Positions 27,098 through 35,395 of a stretch of 64,000 nucleotides of DNA are shown piece after piece. This stretch comes from G963691885 sp963691885 (lineage in GTDB: Bacteria > Pseudomonadota > Alphaproteobacteria > UBA8366 > Aestuariispiraceae), in contig OY829843.1 in NCBI GenBank assembly GCA_963691885.1, positions 3,968,001 to 4,032,000 on the forward strand, given 5' to 3'. The first letter of the stretch is position 1. The number at the start of each line of letters is the position of its first letter. The translations under genes and the position numbers were made by a program. The notes under the pieces were generated by a model. It was given only the letters and a program-made list of their open reading frames with translations, was not told the DNA's origin and did not search any database.

Positions 27098-27173
27098 GGG
27101 CGGTTAGCTCAGCTGGCAGAGCATCTCGTTTACACCGAGAGGGTCGGCGGTTCGATCCCGTCACCGCCCACCA
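27098..27173 (+). tRNA. tRNA-Val (TAC)
   Basis: A 76-base cloverleaf: acceptor GGGCGGT/ACCGCCC, anticodon arm TCTCG-TTTACAC-CGAGA with anticodon TAC, T loop GGTTCGATCCC and encoded CCA. An IS481 element begins 14-40 bases past its 3' end. Confidence 0.95.
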
Positions 27174-27187
27174 TACCAAAATGGTCC

Positions 27188-27233
27188 ATACCGGAGACAT
27201 GGTTTACAGATTATACCGGAGACATGGTTTACA
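27188..27233 (+). repeat. Tandem duplicated IS481 end
   Basis: The 21-base sequence beginning ATACCGGAGACATGG occurs twice, at 27188-27208 and 27213-27233, exactly 25 bases apart. The inner copy is the left terminal repeat of the IS481 element; the outer copy is a second, apparently unused end. Confidence 0.85.
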
Positions 27234-28446
27234 CCTTGTCCGGCGCGAATGGGTTTTGAGTGGGCTCTACTCTGTTCTCGTTGGCATCGAAGAACCCTAA
27301 ATCATAGTGCATGAACGAGACCAGCCAGATCTGGTCATCGACCTCCCGAATGCCGAGTTTCTGCCCTGCGAATACCTGGCTCAGATTGATCTTTCGCTTC
27401 CCGATACAGATACGTCCGCAGCGTGTGACGGTTACGGTTCTGTCATGGAAGGGGTAGTCTGGCTCTGCAGGTGGTGCGTAAGGCCTGACCGAGGGTGTAT
27501 AGAGTTCGCCCGGATAGGCACCAGCGAGTGCCTGATGCGGTCGGTCATTGTTGTAAACCTCGACGAAACTGTCGAAGCGTTCCTGTTGCTGCAGGAAGTT
27601 GAAGGCGGCTGGTTTTGTTGTTTCCTGCTTGAGGGTTAGGTGCATCCGCTCATGACGTCCGTTTTGTTGCGGGTTGCCGGGTTTGATGCGTTCGATATCG
27701 ATCCCGAGCTGGAGCCACCAGACCGACAGTTTCGACAGGCCGAACAGCGCATGTGGGCTGGCAAAGGGCACGCCATTGTCGGTACGGATCGCCTTGGGCA
27801 GGCCGAACTCCTTGAAAACCCGCTCAAAGACGGAAAAGGCGAAGTCTGATTTGGTTGATTCCAGTCCCTCGCAGGCCAGCACATAGCGCGTCCGGTAATC
27901 TGTGATCGTGAGGGGGTAGCAATACTGTCTGTTGCCCAGCCGGAACTCCCCTTTGTAATCCGCGCACCATAACCCGTTTGCTTCCGTCGCGGCGCTAAGC
28001 GGTGTGCCTTCGGCTTTGTGGCGTCGCCGCTTGCGACGGGCCACCAACCCGTGGCGGTCGAGCACAGCGTGCACTGTTGAGATCGCGGGTGGCTTAGTGA
28101 TCGGGAAAGCACGCAGCAGTTTGTCGCGGATTTTTGGCGCGCCCCAGGTTGGATACTCCCGCTTGATCCCGAGAATACAGCGCTCAATCTGATAGGGCAG
28201 CTTGTTGGCATGCCGATACGGTCGACGGCTGCGGTCATGCAGACCGTCAACGCCACATTCCTTATACCGCTCGAAAATTTTATACCCCGTCACCCGCGAG
28301 ATACCGAACTCCCGGCACAGTGACGCCATCTGCTCACCCTCCAACAGGCGGGCGACAAAACGCACGCGTTCATCCATCGGTTTACACTCCTTCCAAGGCA
28401 TCCGGGCTCTCCCCAAAATGCCTAATTGTGTAAACCATGTCCCCGG
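27213..28446 (-). mobile_element. IS481-family insertion sequence
   Basis: The element is about 1,230 bases long with one transposase. The left end reads CCGGAGACATGGTTTACA and the right end, read inward, CCGGGGACATGGTTTACA: 17 of 18 bases agree. I see no clear target-site duplication, which may be because of the doubled left end. It sits just downstream of tRNA-Val. Confidence 0.8.
27229..28401 (-). CDS. IS481-family transposase
   Basis: This 390-residue transposase has an N-terminal helix-turn-helix region (GEQMASLCREFGISRVTGYK) and an rve-type DDE core: aspartate in NGLWCADYKGEF, aspartate in PKAIRTDNGVPFAS, and glutamate in NPQQNGRHERMHLTLK. The frame appears complete and undisrupted, and its stop codon lies inside the left terminal repeat. 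The ATG at 28401 gives the usual family start MPWKECKPMDERVRFVARLL; five further codons upstream are open. Confidence 0.9.
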   Translation of the reverse strand: MPWKECKPMDERVRFVARLLEGEQMASLCREFGISRVTGYKIFERYKECGVDGLHDRSRRPYRHANKLPYQIERCILGIKREYPTWGAPKIRDKLLRAFPITKPPAISTVHAVLDRHGLVARRKRRRHKAEGTPLSAATEANGLWCADYKGEFRLGNRQYCYPLTITDYRTRYVLACEGLESTKSDFAFSVFERVFKEFGLPKAIRTDNGVPFASPHALFGLSKLSVWWLQLGIDIERIKPGNPQQNGRHERMHLTLKQETTKPAAFNFLQQQERFDSFVEVYNNDRPHQALAGAYPGELYTPSVRPYAPPAEPDYPFHDRTVTVTRCGRICIGKRKINLSQVFAGQKLGIREVDDQIWLVSFMHYDLGFFDANENRVEPTQNPFAPDKV

Positions 28447-28483
28447 AATGAAATGTCAGCTATCTCTCAGGAAGGACAAATCC

Positions 28484-28615
28484 ATGAAATATAGCGTTTT
28501 TGAGCGCCTGAGCTTTATGGCATCGGGCCAACTTGGGTCTGTGCTCGGATTCCAACTGGTTGATCAGGACCTGGTCAGCCTTTCGATTACCCGGCTGGGA
28601 CCGCAAATACCGTGA
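28484..28615 (+). CDS. Possible small protein, 43 residues
   Basis: This short frame begins with an ATG at 28484 that has a strong AGGAAGG eight bases upstream. The product (MKYSVFERLSFMASGQLGSV and on) is mildly hydrophobic and matches no family I know. It begins 38 bases past the IS481 right end, so the element may have cut off its promoter or supplied one. Its last 29 bases overlap the end of the convergent permease gene. A remnant of a longer gene is also possible. Confidence 0.4.
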   Translation: MKYSVFERLSFMASGQLGSVLGFQLVDQDLVSLSITRLGPQIP

Positions 28616-29732
28616 TAAATCCCAGGATCAGGGCAAGCCCCGCCAGTAGCGCCTTGTGGTGTTTGGACCGCGCTACGGTAATCGCAACAAGGCATTGAAG
28701 CAGATAATACAGCGCAAAGGATCGCGACGCGAAAGCAATGAGTTCAAGGGTGCTCGCCGACCAGGTGATGATAAGCGCCGTACTGCCGATCAAAAGATAA
28801 CCGGCCCTTGTTGAGATTTTGCTTGCCGCTACTTCTTTCAAGTTACCCAGCCCGGCGATTGTGTCGGCGACGGCGGCTGAAAATTGGCTGAGCGCAGCCG
28901 CGGCGATCAGCGGCGCGAGCATGAAAGGGACGATGGCTCGGGTGAGGGCAACAAGGCTGTTATCACCATAGGACCCGTCCAACAGATACACGATCGGTGT
29001 CGCCACCAGGACAAATGTGATGTAGACGCCGGAGGAGAGTATTTGCGACCACCGAGAAGCCTGGATGCGGACATCGGCAGGATAGGTGCTACCGAGATAC
29101 CTGGTCGTTTCAAAACCTTGCACAACGATTAGAGTTCCGGCGAGCACTGTTAGAACTTCCCAGAAACCGTGCCCCGGCCAGTCCACAAGCAGCATACCAG
29201 CGTCGGCGGTCAATACCGCTATATCGTGAGAGGCAAAACTTCCCAGAAGCAGGGCTATCGTGATCAGTGTTGCGTACAGGGCCCACTTTTCGAGGGCCTC
29301 CAACCGATCCAACCCTTTGATCAGGCCGATCCCGACTATCAAAACAATGACGCAGGATGTCATCACGTCTTCGGCGAAAGGTGTGTCTTTTCCAATTCCG
29401 GTCAAAACGAAGGCCGACATCAAATGCAGGTAAAGACAGATTGAAATGACATAGGCGGCTATAATTGCAATGTCGGATGTCTTCTCCATCGCGACGGTCC
29501 ACCAACCAGGTCCTATTTCAAGAACCGGTTCAACCTGTGCAATGTTGAAGCGGATGACACAGCCCACCGCATAGGCCAATGCACAGACGCCGAGAATCGC
29601 AAATGGCGCATAGGGACCAACTGCTGCCACCAGAATCGGTACGATGACCAGGAACCCGCTTCCGAATATGGAGGCCAGCGGCGTCGTCATGGCTTTCAAC
29701 ACGGGAGGTGACTTCACGGCAATGTCTTTCAA
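28587..29732 (-). CDS. APC-like amino acid permease family membrane protein
   Basis: This 381-residue protein is almost wholly hydrophobic, with about ten or eleven membrane segments (for example SIFGSGFLVIVPILVAAVG and YAPFAILGVCALAYAVGCVI). The FGSGFL-type motif in the first helix and the general layout suggest the amino acid-polyamine-organocation superfamily. The substrate is unknown. It is convergent with the small frame at its end and divergent from the caspase-like gene across 279 bases. No regulator is adjacent. Confidence 0.65.
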   Translation of the reverse strand: MKDIAVKSPPVLKAMTTPLASIFGSGFLVIVPILVAAVGPYAPFAILGVCALAYAVGCVIRFNIAQVEPVLEIGPGWWTVAMEKTSDIAIIAAYVISICLYLHLMSAFVLTGIGKDTPFAEDVMTSCVIVLIVGIGLIKGLDRLEALEKWALYATLITIALLLGSFASHDIAVLTADAGMLLVDWPGHGFWEVLTVLAGTLIVVQGFETTRYLGSTYPADVRIQASRWSQILSSGVYITFVLVATPIVYLLDGSYGDNSLVALTRAIVPFMLAPLIAAAALSQFSAAVADTIAGLGNLKEVAASKISTRAGYLLIGSTALIITWSASTLELIAFASRSFALYYLLQCLVAITVARSKHHKALLAGLALILGFITVFAVPAG

Positions 29733-29790
29733 AAATTAAAGGATCATTGGTCATCTAATTTTGACCTTATTCCGATAAAGTTAGACCAAT

Positions 29791-29991
29791 TTGATTCGTG
29801 ATTGGAAATATACTGGAAGACTTGGCCCTGATTTCAGTTCGACTGACGGATTGAGGCTCATACCAAGAGAGGCAGAAATTCCGGAGGTTCCGGGTAGGAG
29901 CATAAATGATTTCTTCAGTTACAAAAAACGACCAGGCAACCCTTGGGGACATTTTGACAAATGGTCTGACGCCGCCTTTACCGATATATAA
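29791..29991 (+). CDS. Doubtful small frame, 66 codons
   Basis: A frame from a TTG at 29791 gives a polar product (with KRPGNPWGHFDKWSDAAF near its end). No clear Shine-Dalgarno is seen and the family is not recognised. It may be a gene remnant in the 279-base spacer between the permease and the caspase-like gene. Confidence 0.2.
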   Translation: MIRDWKYTGRLGPDFSSTDGLRLIPREAEIPEVPGRSINDFFSYKKRPGNPWGHFDKWSDAAFTDI

Positions 29992-30011
29992 ATGAACGTT
30001 AACGTACAAAG

Positions 30012-31790
30012 ATGAGATATTCTATGTTGCGTATGTTTTTGTCGATCGTTGTGATTCTTGCGGCTGGTATGGTTGCGCCGGCCCATGCCGGAAAACGCCT
30101 TGCCCTTATCATTGGCAATTCGGCGTACAGCGAGGGGCCTTTGAAGAACCCGGCCCGCGATGCTGAATTGATGGCCAAGACCCTGGGTGATGTCGGGTTT
30201 GATGTCATGACCGAGATTGATGCGGATGAACGCGCCATGGGTCGTGCCGTGGTGAAGTTTGCCCGCAAGGTTGAAGAAGCCGGGAAGGACGCGGTTGCGC
30301 TCTTCTATTATGCCGGTCACGGGGTTCAGTATCGGGGCGAAAACTTCCTGATTCCTGTTGGGGCCCGGATTGAAGATGAGGTTGATATTGACCTGGAAGC
30401 GGTGCGGGCGGGCACCCTGCTGCGCCAGTTGGAGCAGGCGGGGGCGCGTCTCAATATCGTTATCCTGGACGCCTGTCGGAACAACCCGTTTCAGTCTGCA
30501 ACCCGATCCCTCGACCGGGGCCTGGCCAAGATGGATGCACCGAATGGAACGCTTCTGGCCTATTCGACCGCGCCGGGTCGTGTGGCGTCTGACGGGACCG
30601 GACAGAACAGCCCCTATACACAGGCATTGTCCCGCGCGATCAAATCCCCCGGTCTTCCGATTGAGCAGGTCTTCAAACGGGTGCGGATCTCTGTCATGGA
30701 ACGCACCAATGAGGACCAGGTCCCCTGGGAAAGCTCGTCCCTGACCGGGGAGTTCTCCTTCGTTGAGGCCGCGCAGCAGGTTGCCGCTGTTCCGGCTGAT
30801 CAGACGGTCGAGATTGAATACTGGAAATCGATCTCGCAGATGAGTGATCCGGCCGCGTTTCAGGGGTATCTGGACCGCTATCCGGGTGGGTTGTTCGCGG
30901 ATCTGGCTCAACAGAAGGTGGCCTCTCTCACAGCGGCCCCGCGATCTACGGTGGATCAGGGGGATCTGATTTTCTATCAGTCGATCCAGCAGTCGGATGA
31001 TATCGCGTCGTTCGAAGCCTATCTGGAAAGATATCCGAACGGCCAGTTTGCCGATATCGCGAAGGCGCGCATATCCAGCCTGCAACAACGGGCAGCGGAC
31101 CGGCAATTGCGGGCTGAGATGGAGGCGGAACGCCAGCTCTGGGACGGGATCCAGGGTTCAACGGACCCGGCGCTTTTTGAGACCTTCCTTGCGAAACATC
31201 CAGACGGCATTTTTGCCGATCTGGCGCGCGCGCGTCTGGCCGGATTGAATAATAGCGCTGGCAGTTCTCAAGATACCCGCAGCGCTGCCAGCGGGCAGGA
31301 AGAGATTGCCTTCTGGAACAGCATCCGGAACAGCCAGGACAAGTCGGATTACAAGCTCTATCTGGACCGGTATCCGGATGGTACCTTTGCCTCTATCGCG
31401 CAGAACCGGTTTGAAAACGGCTATGCGCCCCAGATTGCCGCACTCAACGCAACACCGGCACATCCCTACGATGGCGACAAGTTCTTTGCCAAGATCTTAC
31501 GAGGCTCTACAGGCCCGTGGCAACAGGGCTTTAGCAGTATCGGAGAGGCAGTCGAAACGGTCGTCACGGTCCGGGGCGGGAAGTTTAAGGGATCACTCAC
31601 CAGTGATCGCTCTAACAATCTGGATATTGACCTGAACATTGCTGAGGGTGGTCAGTTCTCGATGAAGTATAAATCGGTCGGCTGGCGGGGGCGACCGACA
31701 CTGCGAGGTGAGTTTGAACCAACCGGTTTTGAAGGGGAAAAAAGCGGGATCTTTGACACGATTCTCTTCAGTTTTGAGAGGCTGAATTAG
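30012..31790 (+). CDS. Exported caspase-like (peptidase C14) protein with four C-terminal repeats
   Basis: This 592-residue protein has a signal peptide ending near residue 26 (PAHA|GKRLAL). The caspase-like domain covers about 27-260, with the catalytic histidine at 103 (YYAGHGVQ) and cysteine at 155 (VILDACRNNPF), so the dyad is complete. Then four repeats of about 35-40 residues follow: each begins with an aromatic-x-x-I pattern (YWKSISQ, FYQSIQQ, LWDGIQG, FWNSIRN) and contains YLDRYPxGxFA or a variant. The last 90 residues are a beta-rich tail. Such bacterial caspase homologues cleave after basic residues or act as scaffolds. The target is unknown. It stands alone; downstream lies the broken PEP-CTERM gene. 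Confidence 0.87.
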   Translation: MRYSMLRMFLSIVVILAAGMVAPAHAGKRLALIIGNSAYSEGPLKNPARDAELMAKTLGDVGFDVMTEIDADERAMGRAVVKFARKVEEAGKDAVALFYYAGHGVQYRGENFLIPVGARIEDEVDIDLEAVRAGTLLRQLEQAGARLNIVILDACRNNPFQSATRSLDRGLAKMDAPNGTLLAYSTAPGRVASDGTGQNSPYTQALSRAIKSPGLPIEQVFKRVRISVMERTNEDQVPWESSSLTGEFSFVEAAQQVAAVPADQTVEIEYWKSISQMSDPAAFQGYLDRYPGGLFADLAQQKVASLTAAPRSTVDQGDLIFYQSIQQSDDIASFEAYLERYPNGQFADIAKARISSLQQRAADRQLRAEMEAERQLWDGIQGSTDPALFETFLAKHPDGIFADLARARLAGLNNSAGSSQDTRSAASGQEEIAFWNSIRNSQDKSDYKLYLDRYPDGTFASIAQNRFENGYAPQIAALNATPAHPYDGDKFFAKILRGSTGPWQQGFSSIGEAVETVVTVRGGKFKGSLTSDRSNNLDIDLNIAEGGQFSMKYKSVGWRGRPTLRGEFEPTGFEGEKSGIFDTILFSFERLN

Positions 31791-32022
31791 GGCGAATTTC
31801 TCATTTTTACTCACACGCCGCGCAGAACCACGCGTTGTTGGTGTTACCCAGACTGTTGTTAACCCTGCAAAATGGGAGCATTCGTTAACAATCTGACCAT
31901 CCCTGTCTATGGTCTCGACAGTTGCTGACTGATATCCACATTGTCGAGGGGAAGGGTGTGTAGGCTGATATTCAGCACACAGCCTTTGCGTTATGCAATT
32001 TCGGGTGTCAGGTGTGAGTAAT

Positions 32023-32838
32023 ATGAGTATCGCAAAGAATTTCGGACGGTTGGTTCTTGCCACGGGTCTTTCGGCCCTGTTCGGCTCAGCGGCCATGGCC
32101 GCGACGACAACATTCGACCTGGATAATCTGTCCTTCCTCGAGTCACCTACATCCCAGACCGCAGTTTTCAGCTCCACCGATGGTGAAAGCGAAGTTACGT
32201 TGAGTGCCTATCAAAAGCGCTACACGTCATATCATGGCGATGATTTTGATATTCTGAATGCGGATCTTTATATCGGCAATGGATATGGTATCGGTGTCCA
32301 GGGCAATGGTGACGGCGATCATCAGATCGACAACCGTTACATGGTTGATTTCCTTGTTCTCGATCTGGGCGGTCCCAACTGGATCCCCGTGAGCGCCGAA
32401 TTCAACTTTCTGAACCAAACCCGCACCAAATACTATTGCAAGCGCTGGACCTGGTGAGGATGTAAGCGTTACGGCGTCAAAAGCGTCGGCGAGACGAATG
32501 ATGACGTTTACGCCTATGCGTTCAACCTTGACGGTGAATTGTCGGACACGTCGAACGATGATGTTTACAACGCGATTGTAGATAGCCTGCTGCTGACCTC
32601 TGAAGAATCCGATGTTGACCTGAACCCGTTGGATAACACCACCGCTTTCCAGTACATCGCATTTTCCGGTGAAAACTTCACCAATTTCTATGATCAGAAA
32701 TACGGGAACGACGAATTCAAGCTGGCTGGGTTTACCGGCACGATATCAGCTGTCCCGCTGCCCGGTGCACTGCCGCTTCTGGCGCTTGGGCTTGGGGGAT
32801 TTGGTTTGATCCGTTGGCGTCGCAGGCACCGCGCATAA
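32023..32838 (+). pseudogene. PEP-CTERM-like surface protein, interrupted
   Basis: A single reading frame from the ATG at 32023 (AGGTG upstream) to 32838 is broken only by a TGA at 32455-32457. The start has a signal peptide (MSIAKNFGRLVLATGLSALF, cut after AMA). The end is a PEP-CTERM-like sorting signal: VPLPGALPLLALGLGGFGLI followed by RWRRRHRA. Such tails are processed by an exosortase. Around the stop the frame gives an odd Cys-Trp-Lys-Arg-rich run (YYCKRWTW, GCKRYGVK), whereas the frame one base on, about 32434-32485, reads IASAGPGEDVSVTAS, far more like the rest of the protein. Two compensating single-base indels may therefore bracket the stop. No exosortase gene is in the window. Confidence 0.75.
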
Positions 32839-32869
32839 GATCTGCCAGATCGAAACATAAACAATGAGG

Positions 32870-32896
32870 AAGGCGTCTGGTTTGGGCGCCTTTTTT
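32870..32896 (+). terminator. Terminator after the PEP-CTERM gene
   Basis: AAGGCG at 32870-32875 pairs with CGCCTT at 32887-32892, followed by T residues, about 30 bases past the stop. Confidence 0.75.
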
Positions 32897-33090
32897 CATG
32901 GCTGATATCTTGCCGGCTTTCCCTTCTATGAAGCGCCAGCGACGCTCCAAACGTGATCCTGCAAACCAAACACACGCTCCAAACCGCGATCTTCATTTTT
33001 TTGGAATAATCGAGGTTGCTTTGCTTGACAGTAAGGGGGGCGCGGATTACACCACGCTGGACTACAGAGCAGGGCAACCTGCCACCATAT

Positions 33091-33167
33091 GCGGGCGTAG
33101 TTCAGTTGGTTAGAATGCCGGCCTGTCACGCCGGAGGTCGCGGGTTCGAGTCCCGTCGCTCGCGCCA
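33091..33167 (+). tRNA. tRNA-Asp (GTC)
   Basis: A 77-base cloverleaf: acceptor GCGGGCG/CGCTCGC, anticodon arm CCGGC-CTGTCAC-GCCGG with anticodon GTC, T loop GGTTCGAGTCC and encoded CCA. Confidence 0.95.
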
Positions 33168-33737
33168 CTTTCCCAGGAGAGTGGCAATTACATACCAAAG
33201 ATCTTCTAATTCGCCATTGATCCGTCCGATGGCGTTTTGTTTTTCTGTGAGCCGCCTGTTTCATATAGCTCCGCCGATTCTCATAAGAGCTGGTTTTCAG
33301 TGCCATTTCGACCATGAAGAATAACACGTATCGCTTCCACGGTCTTGTTGCTCGGACGGGAAGTCTGCAGTTCGTGGATAGTTCGCGAAAAATCTAAATC
33401 AGCCCTCTAGAAGGCATTGAAAAACAGGGTGGCTGTTGCCATAAGGGGCTGCCTTTTATCTGTTTTTGCAGATGCGAAGAAACCTGTCGGGGGACAACAC
33501 AAAGCTTAAAATCAAAACTCAGATATCTTACACCGCTTGCTAATGTATGGTTTGTGAGATTTTTGCGGTTTTTGGCGGTTTGAAGCGACACGTTTCAGAG
33601 GTATCGTAACTGCGCGTATTCGTCACAGCGAGACCGTTTGGTGCTTGCGAGACGCGGGTAAGATTTTATAGTAGTTGCGTTTTCGGGGTAGCAAAAGGGG
33701 GCCGCCTGAACCTGGTGCAGGCCCTGGGGAGAAAAAA
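33168..33737 (+). promoter_or_regulatory. tRNA-Asp to nuoA spacer with a likely nuo promoter
   Basis: No gene is supported in these 570 bases. TTGCGA at 33645-33650 and TATAGT at 33667-33672, 16 bases apart, form a plausible promoter about 65 bases before nuoA. The left two thirds are AT-rich and show no clear structure apart from a GCGGTTTTTGGCGGTTT run near 33564. Confidence 0.4.
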
Positions 33738-34103
33738 ATGGAAGAATTGCTCCGCGAGTATTTTGCAATTCTTGTCTTTCTCGGGATTGCGACGGGATTG
33801 GCGACAGCGCTGATCCTGGGCAGCATGGTTGTCGCACGGCAACGCCCGGACTCTGAAAAGCTCTCTGCTTATGAATGTGGCTTTGAAGCGTTCGATGACG
33901 CCAGGTCTCGGTTTGATGTCCGGTTTTATCTCGTCACCCTTCTGTTCATCATCTTCGATCTTGAGGTCGCGTTCCTTTTCCCCTGGGCTGTATCGCTCGG
34001 GGAAATCGGGATGTTCGGGTTTTGGTCGATGGTCGTGTTCCTCGGCATTTTGACGATTGGTTTCATTTATGAATGGCGCAAGGGCGCGCTGGAGTGGGAA
34101 TAA
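33738..34103 (+). CDS. nuoA: NADH-quinone oxidoreductase subunit A
   Basis: This 121-residue membrane subunit of complex I has three membrane segments and the conserved loop KLSAYECGFEAFDDARSRFDV with the cysteine that switches state in the A/D transition. FYLVTLLFIIFDLEVAFLFP is the second helix. It starts at an ATG after GGGGAG. First gene of the fourteen-gene nuo operon, in the order A to N with no insertions, which couples NADH oxidation to proton pumping. Confidence 0.95.
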   Translation: MEELLREYFAILVFLGIATGLATALILGSMVVARQRPDSEKLSAYECGFEAFDDARSRFDVRFYLVTLLFIIFDLEVAFLFPWAVSLGEIGMFGFWSMVVFLGILTIGFIYEWRKGALEWE

Positions 34104-34167
34104 GCGTTTCGGAGCAGGGTTTTCGAGCGTCTTTCTTTAACTGCCTGTCTGGTTTTAGGAGAAATAA

Positions 34168-34713
34168 ATGTCAGTGATCGCCGGCGATATGACGGGGCCT
34201 CTTGCCCCGGGTGCAGCGCAAAATGCTGCCATCAAGACGGTTACCGATGAATTGCAGGACAAAGGCTTCGTCGTTGCCAATTTTGACAAGCTCGCAAACT
34301 GGGCCCGGACCGGTTCGATGTGGCCTATGACGTTCGGTCTGGCCTGCTGCGCTGTGGAGATGATCCACGCCTATATGCCGCGCTACGACCTCGATCGGTT
34401 TGGTGTTGTTGTGCGCGGTTCGCCCCGTCAATCCGATGTTATGATCGTGGCTGGAACGCTTACCAACAAAATGGCCCCGGCATTGCGCAAGGTTTATGAC
34501 CAGATGGCTGAGCCGCGCTGGGTGATTTCAATGGGGTCCTGCGCCAATGGCGGGGGCTATTACCATTATTCCTATGCGGTGGTTCGCGGTTGTGACCGGG
34601 TTGTCCCCGTTGATGTTTACGTGCCGGGTTGCCCACCAACGGCGGAGGCTTTGCTGTATGGGGTGTTGCAGCTGCAGAAGAAGATTTGCCGGACGGGAAC
34701 AATTGCCCGATAG
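34168..34713 (+). CDS. nuoB: NADH-quinone oxidoreductase subunit B
   Basis: This 181-residue peripheral-arm subunit holds the terminal cluster N2, which hands electrons to quinone. The ligands are visible: the adjacent cysteine pair in FGLACCAVEMIH, the third in SMGSCANGGGYYHYSY and the fourth in YVPGCPPTAEAL. The N-terminal extension (first 30 residues) is variable in the family. TTAGGAG precedes the ATG. Confidence 0.95.
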   Translation: MSVIAGDMTGPLAPGAAQNAAIKTVTDELQDKGFVVANFDKLANWARTGSMWPMTFGLACCAVEMIHAYMPRYDLDRFGVVVRGSPRQSDVMIVAGTLTNKMAPALRKVYDQMAEPRWVISMGSCANGGGYYHYSYAVVRGCDRVVPVDVYVPGCPPTAEALLYGVLQLQKKICRTGTIAR

Positions 34714-34765
34714 GTCGGCAAAGCAAAGTTTGAAGCAGGTTTGATTACGAAAGACCGGATGCAAG

Positions 34766-35395
34766 ATGGACGAAAGAACAGAAGCTCTCTTGGATTTGCG
34801 TGAGTTGATCAGTTCAACATTCTCGGGCGATGTGGTCGCTTGCGATGTTGCACTGGGCGAACTGTCTGTAACGGTTGAGGCACATGCCATCGTCAAGTTT
34901 TCCAAGTTCTGCCGTGACGATCCCAATTGCCTGTTCAAGATCTGCAGTGACGTCTGTGGGGTCGATTATCCGGAGCGGGAAAAACGCTTTGATGTCGTCT
35001 ATAACCTGTTGAGCCCCAAACATAATTTGCGTATCCGGCTGAAGGTGATGACCGACGAGGAAACCCCTGTGCCCAGCGTGACCGGGGTCTGGCCGTCGGC
35101 GAACTGGTTTGAGCGCGAAGTCTGGGACATGTATGGCGTTTTCTTTTCCGGCCATCCGGATCTGCGCCGCATCCTGACCGATTACGGGTTTGAAGGGCAT
35201 CCGCTACGCAAGGATTTTCCGCTGACCGGCCATGTCGAAGTGCGCTACGACGATGAAGAGCGCCGGGTTGTCTATGAGCCTGTGAAGCTGACCCAGGATT
35301 TCCGAAAGTTTGATTTCCTGTCGCCCTGGGAAGGTATGACCAGAACGCTGCCTGGCGATGAAAAGGCCGAAGCCGGTGAAGGAGAGGGCGCATGA
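34766..35395 (+). CDS. nuoC: NADH-quinone oxidoreductase subunit C
   Basis: This 209-residue 30-kDa subunit of the connecting arm shows the family signature WFEREVWDMYGVFFSGHPDL and RRILTDYGFEGHPLRKDFPL. It is separate from NuoD, unlike the NuoCD fusion of enterobacteria. Its stop overlaps the nuoD ATG by four bases (ATGA), so the two are coupled. Confidence 0.95.
   Translation: MDERTEALLDLRELISSTFSGDVVACDVALGELSVTVEAHAIVKFSKFCRDDPNCLFKICSDVCGVDYPEREKRFDVVYNLLSPKHNLRIRLKVMTDEETPVPSVTGVWPSANWFEREVWDMYGVFFSGHPDLRRILTDYGFEGHPLRKDFPLTGHVEVRYDDEERRVVYEPVKLTQDFRKFDFLSPWEGMTRTLPGDEKAEAGEGEGA

Noticed and set aside
27098..27173. tRNA-Val as an integration site of a larger element.
   Set aside because: No integrase and no direct repeat of the tRNA 3' end is found downstream in this window; only the IS481 copy is near.
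6766..33000. The whole 6-33 kb stretch as one genomic island.
   Set aside because: It is mostly housekeeping (parE, glnA, tig-lon), and two IS elements alone do not define an island.
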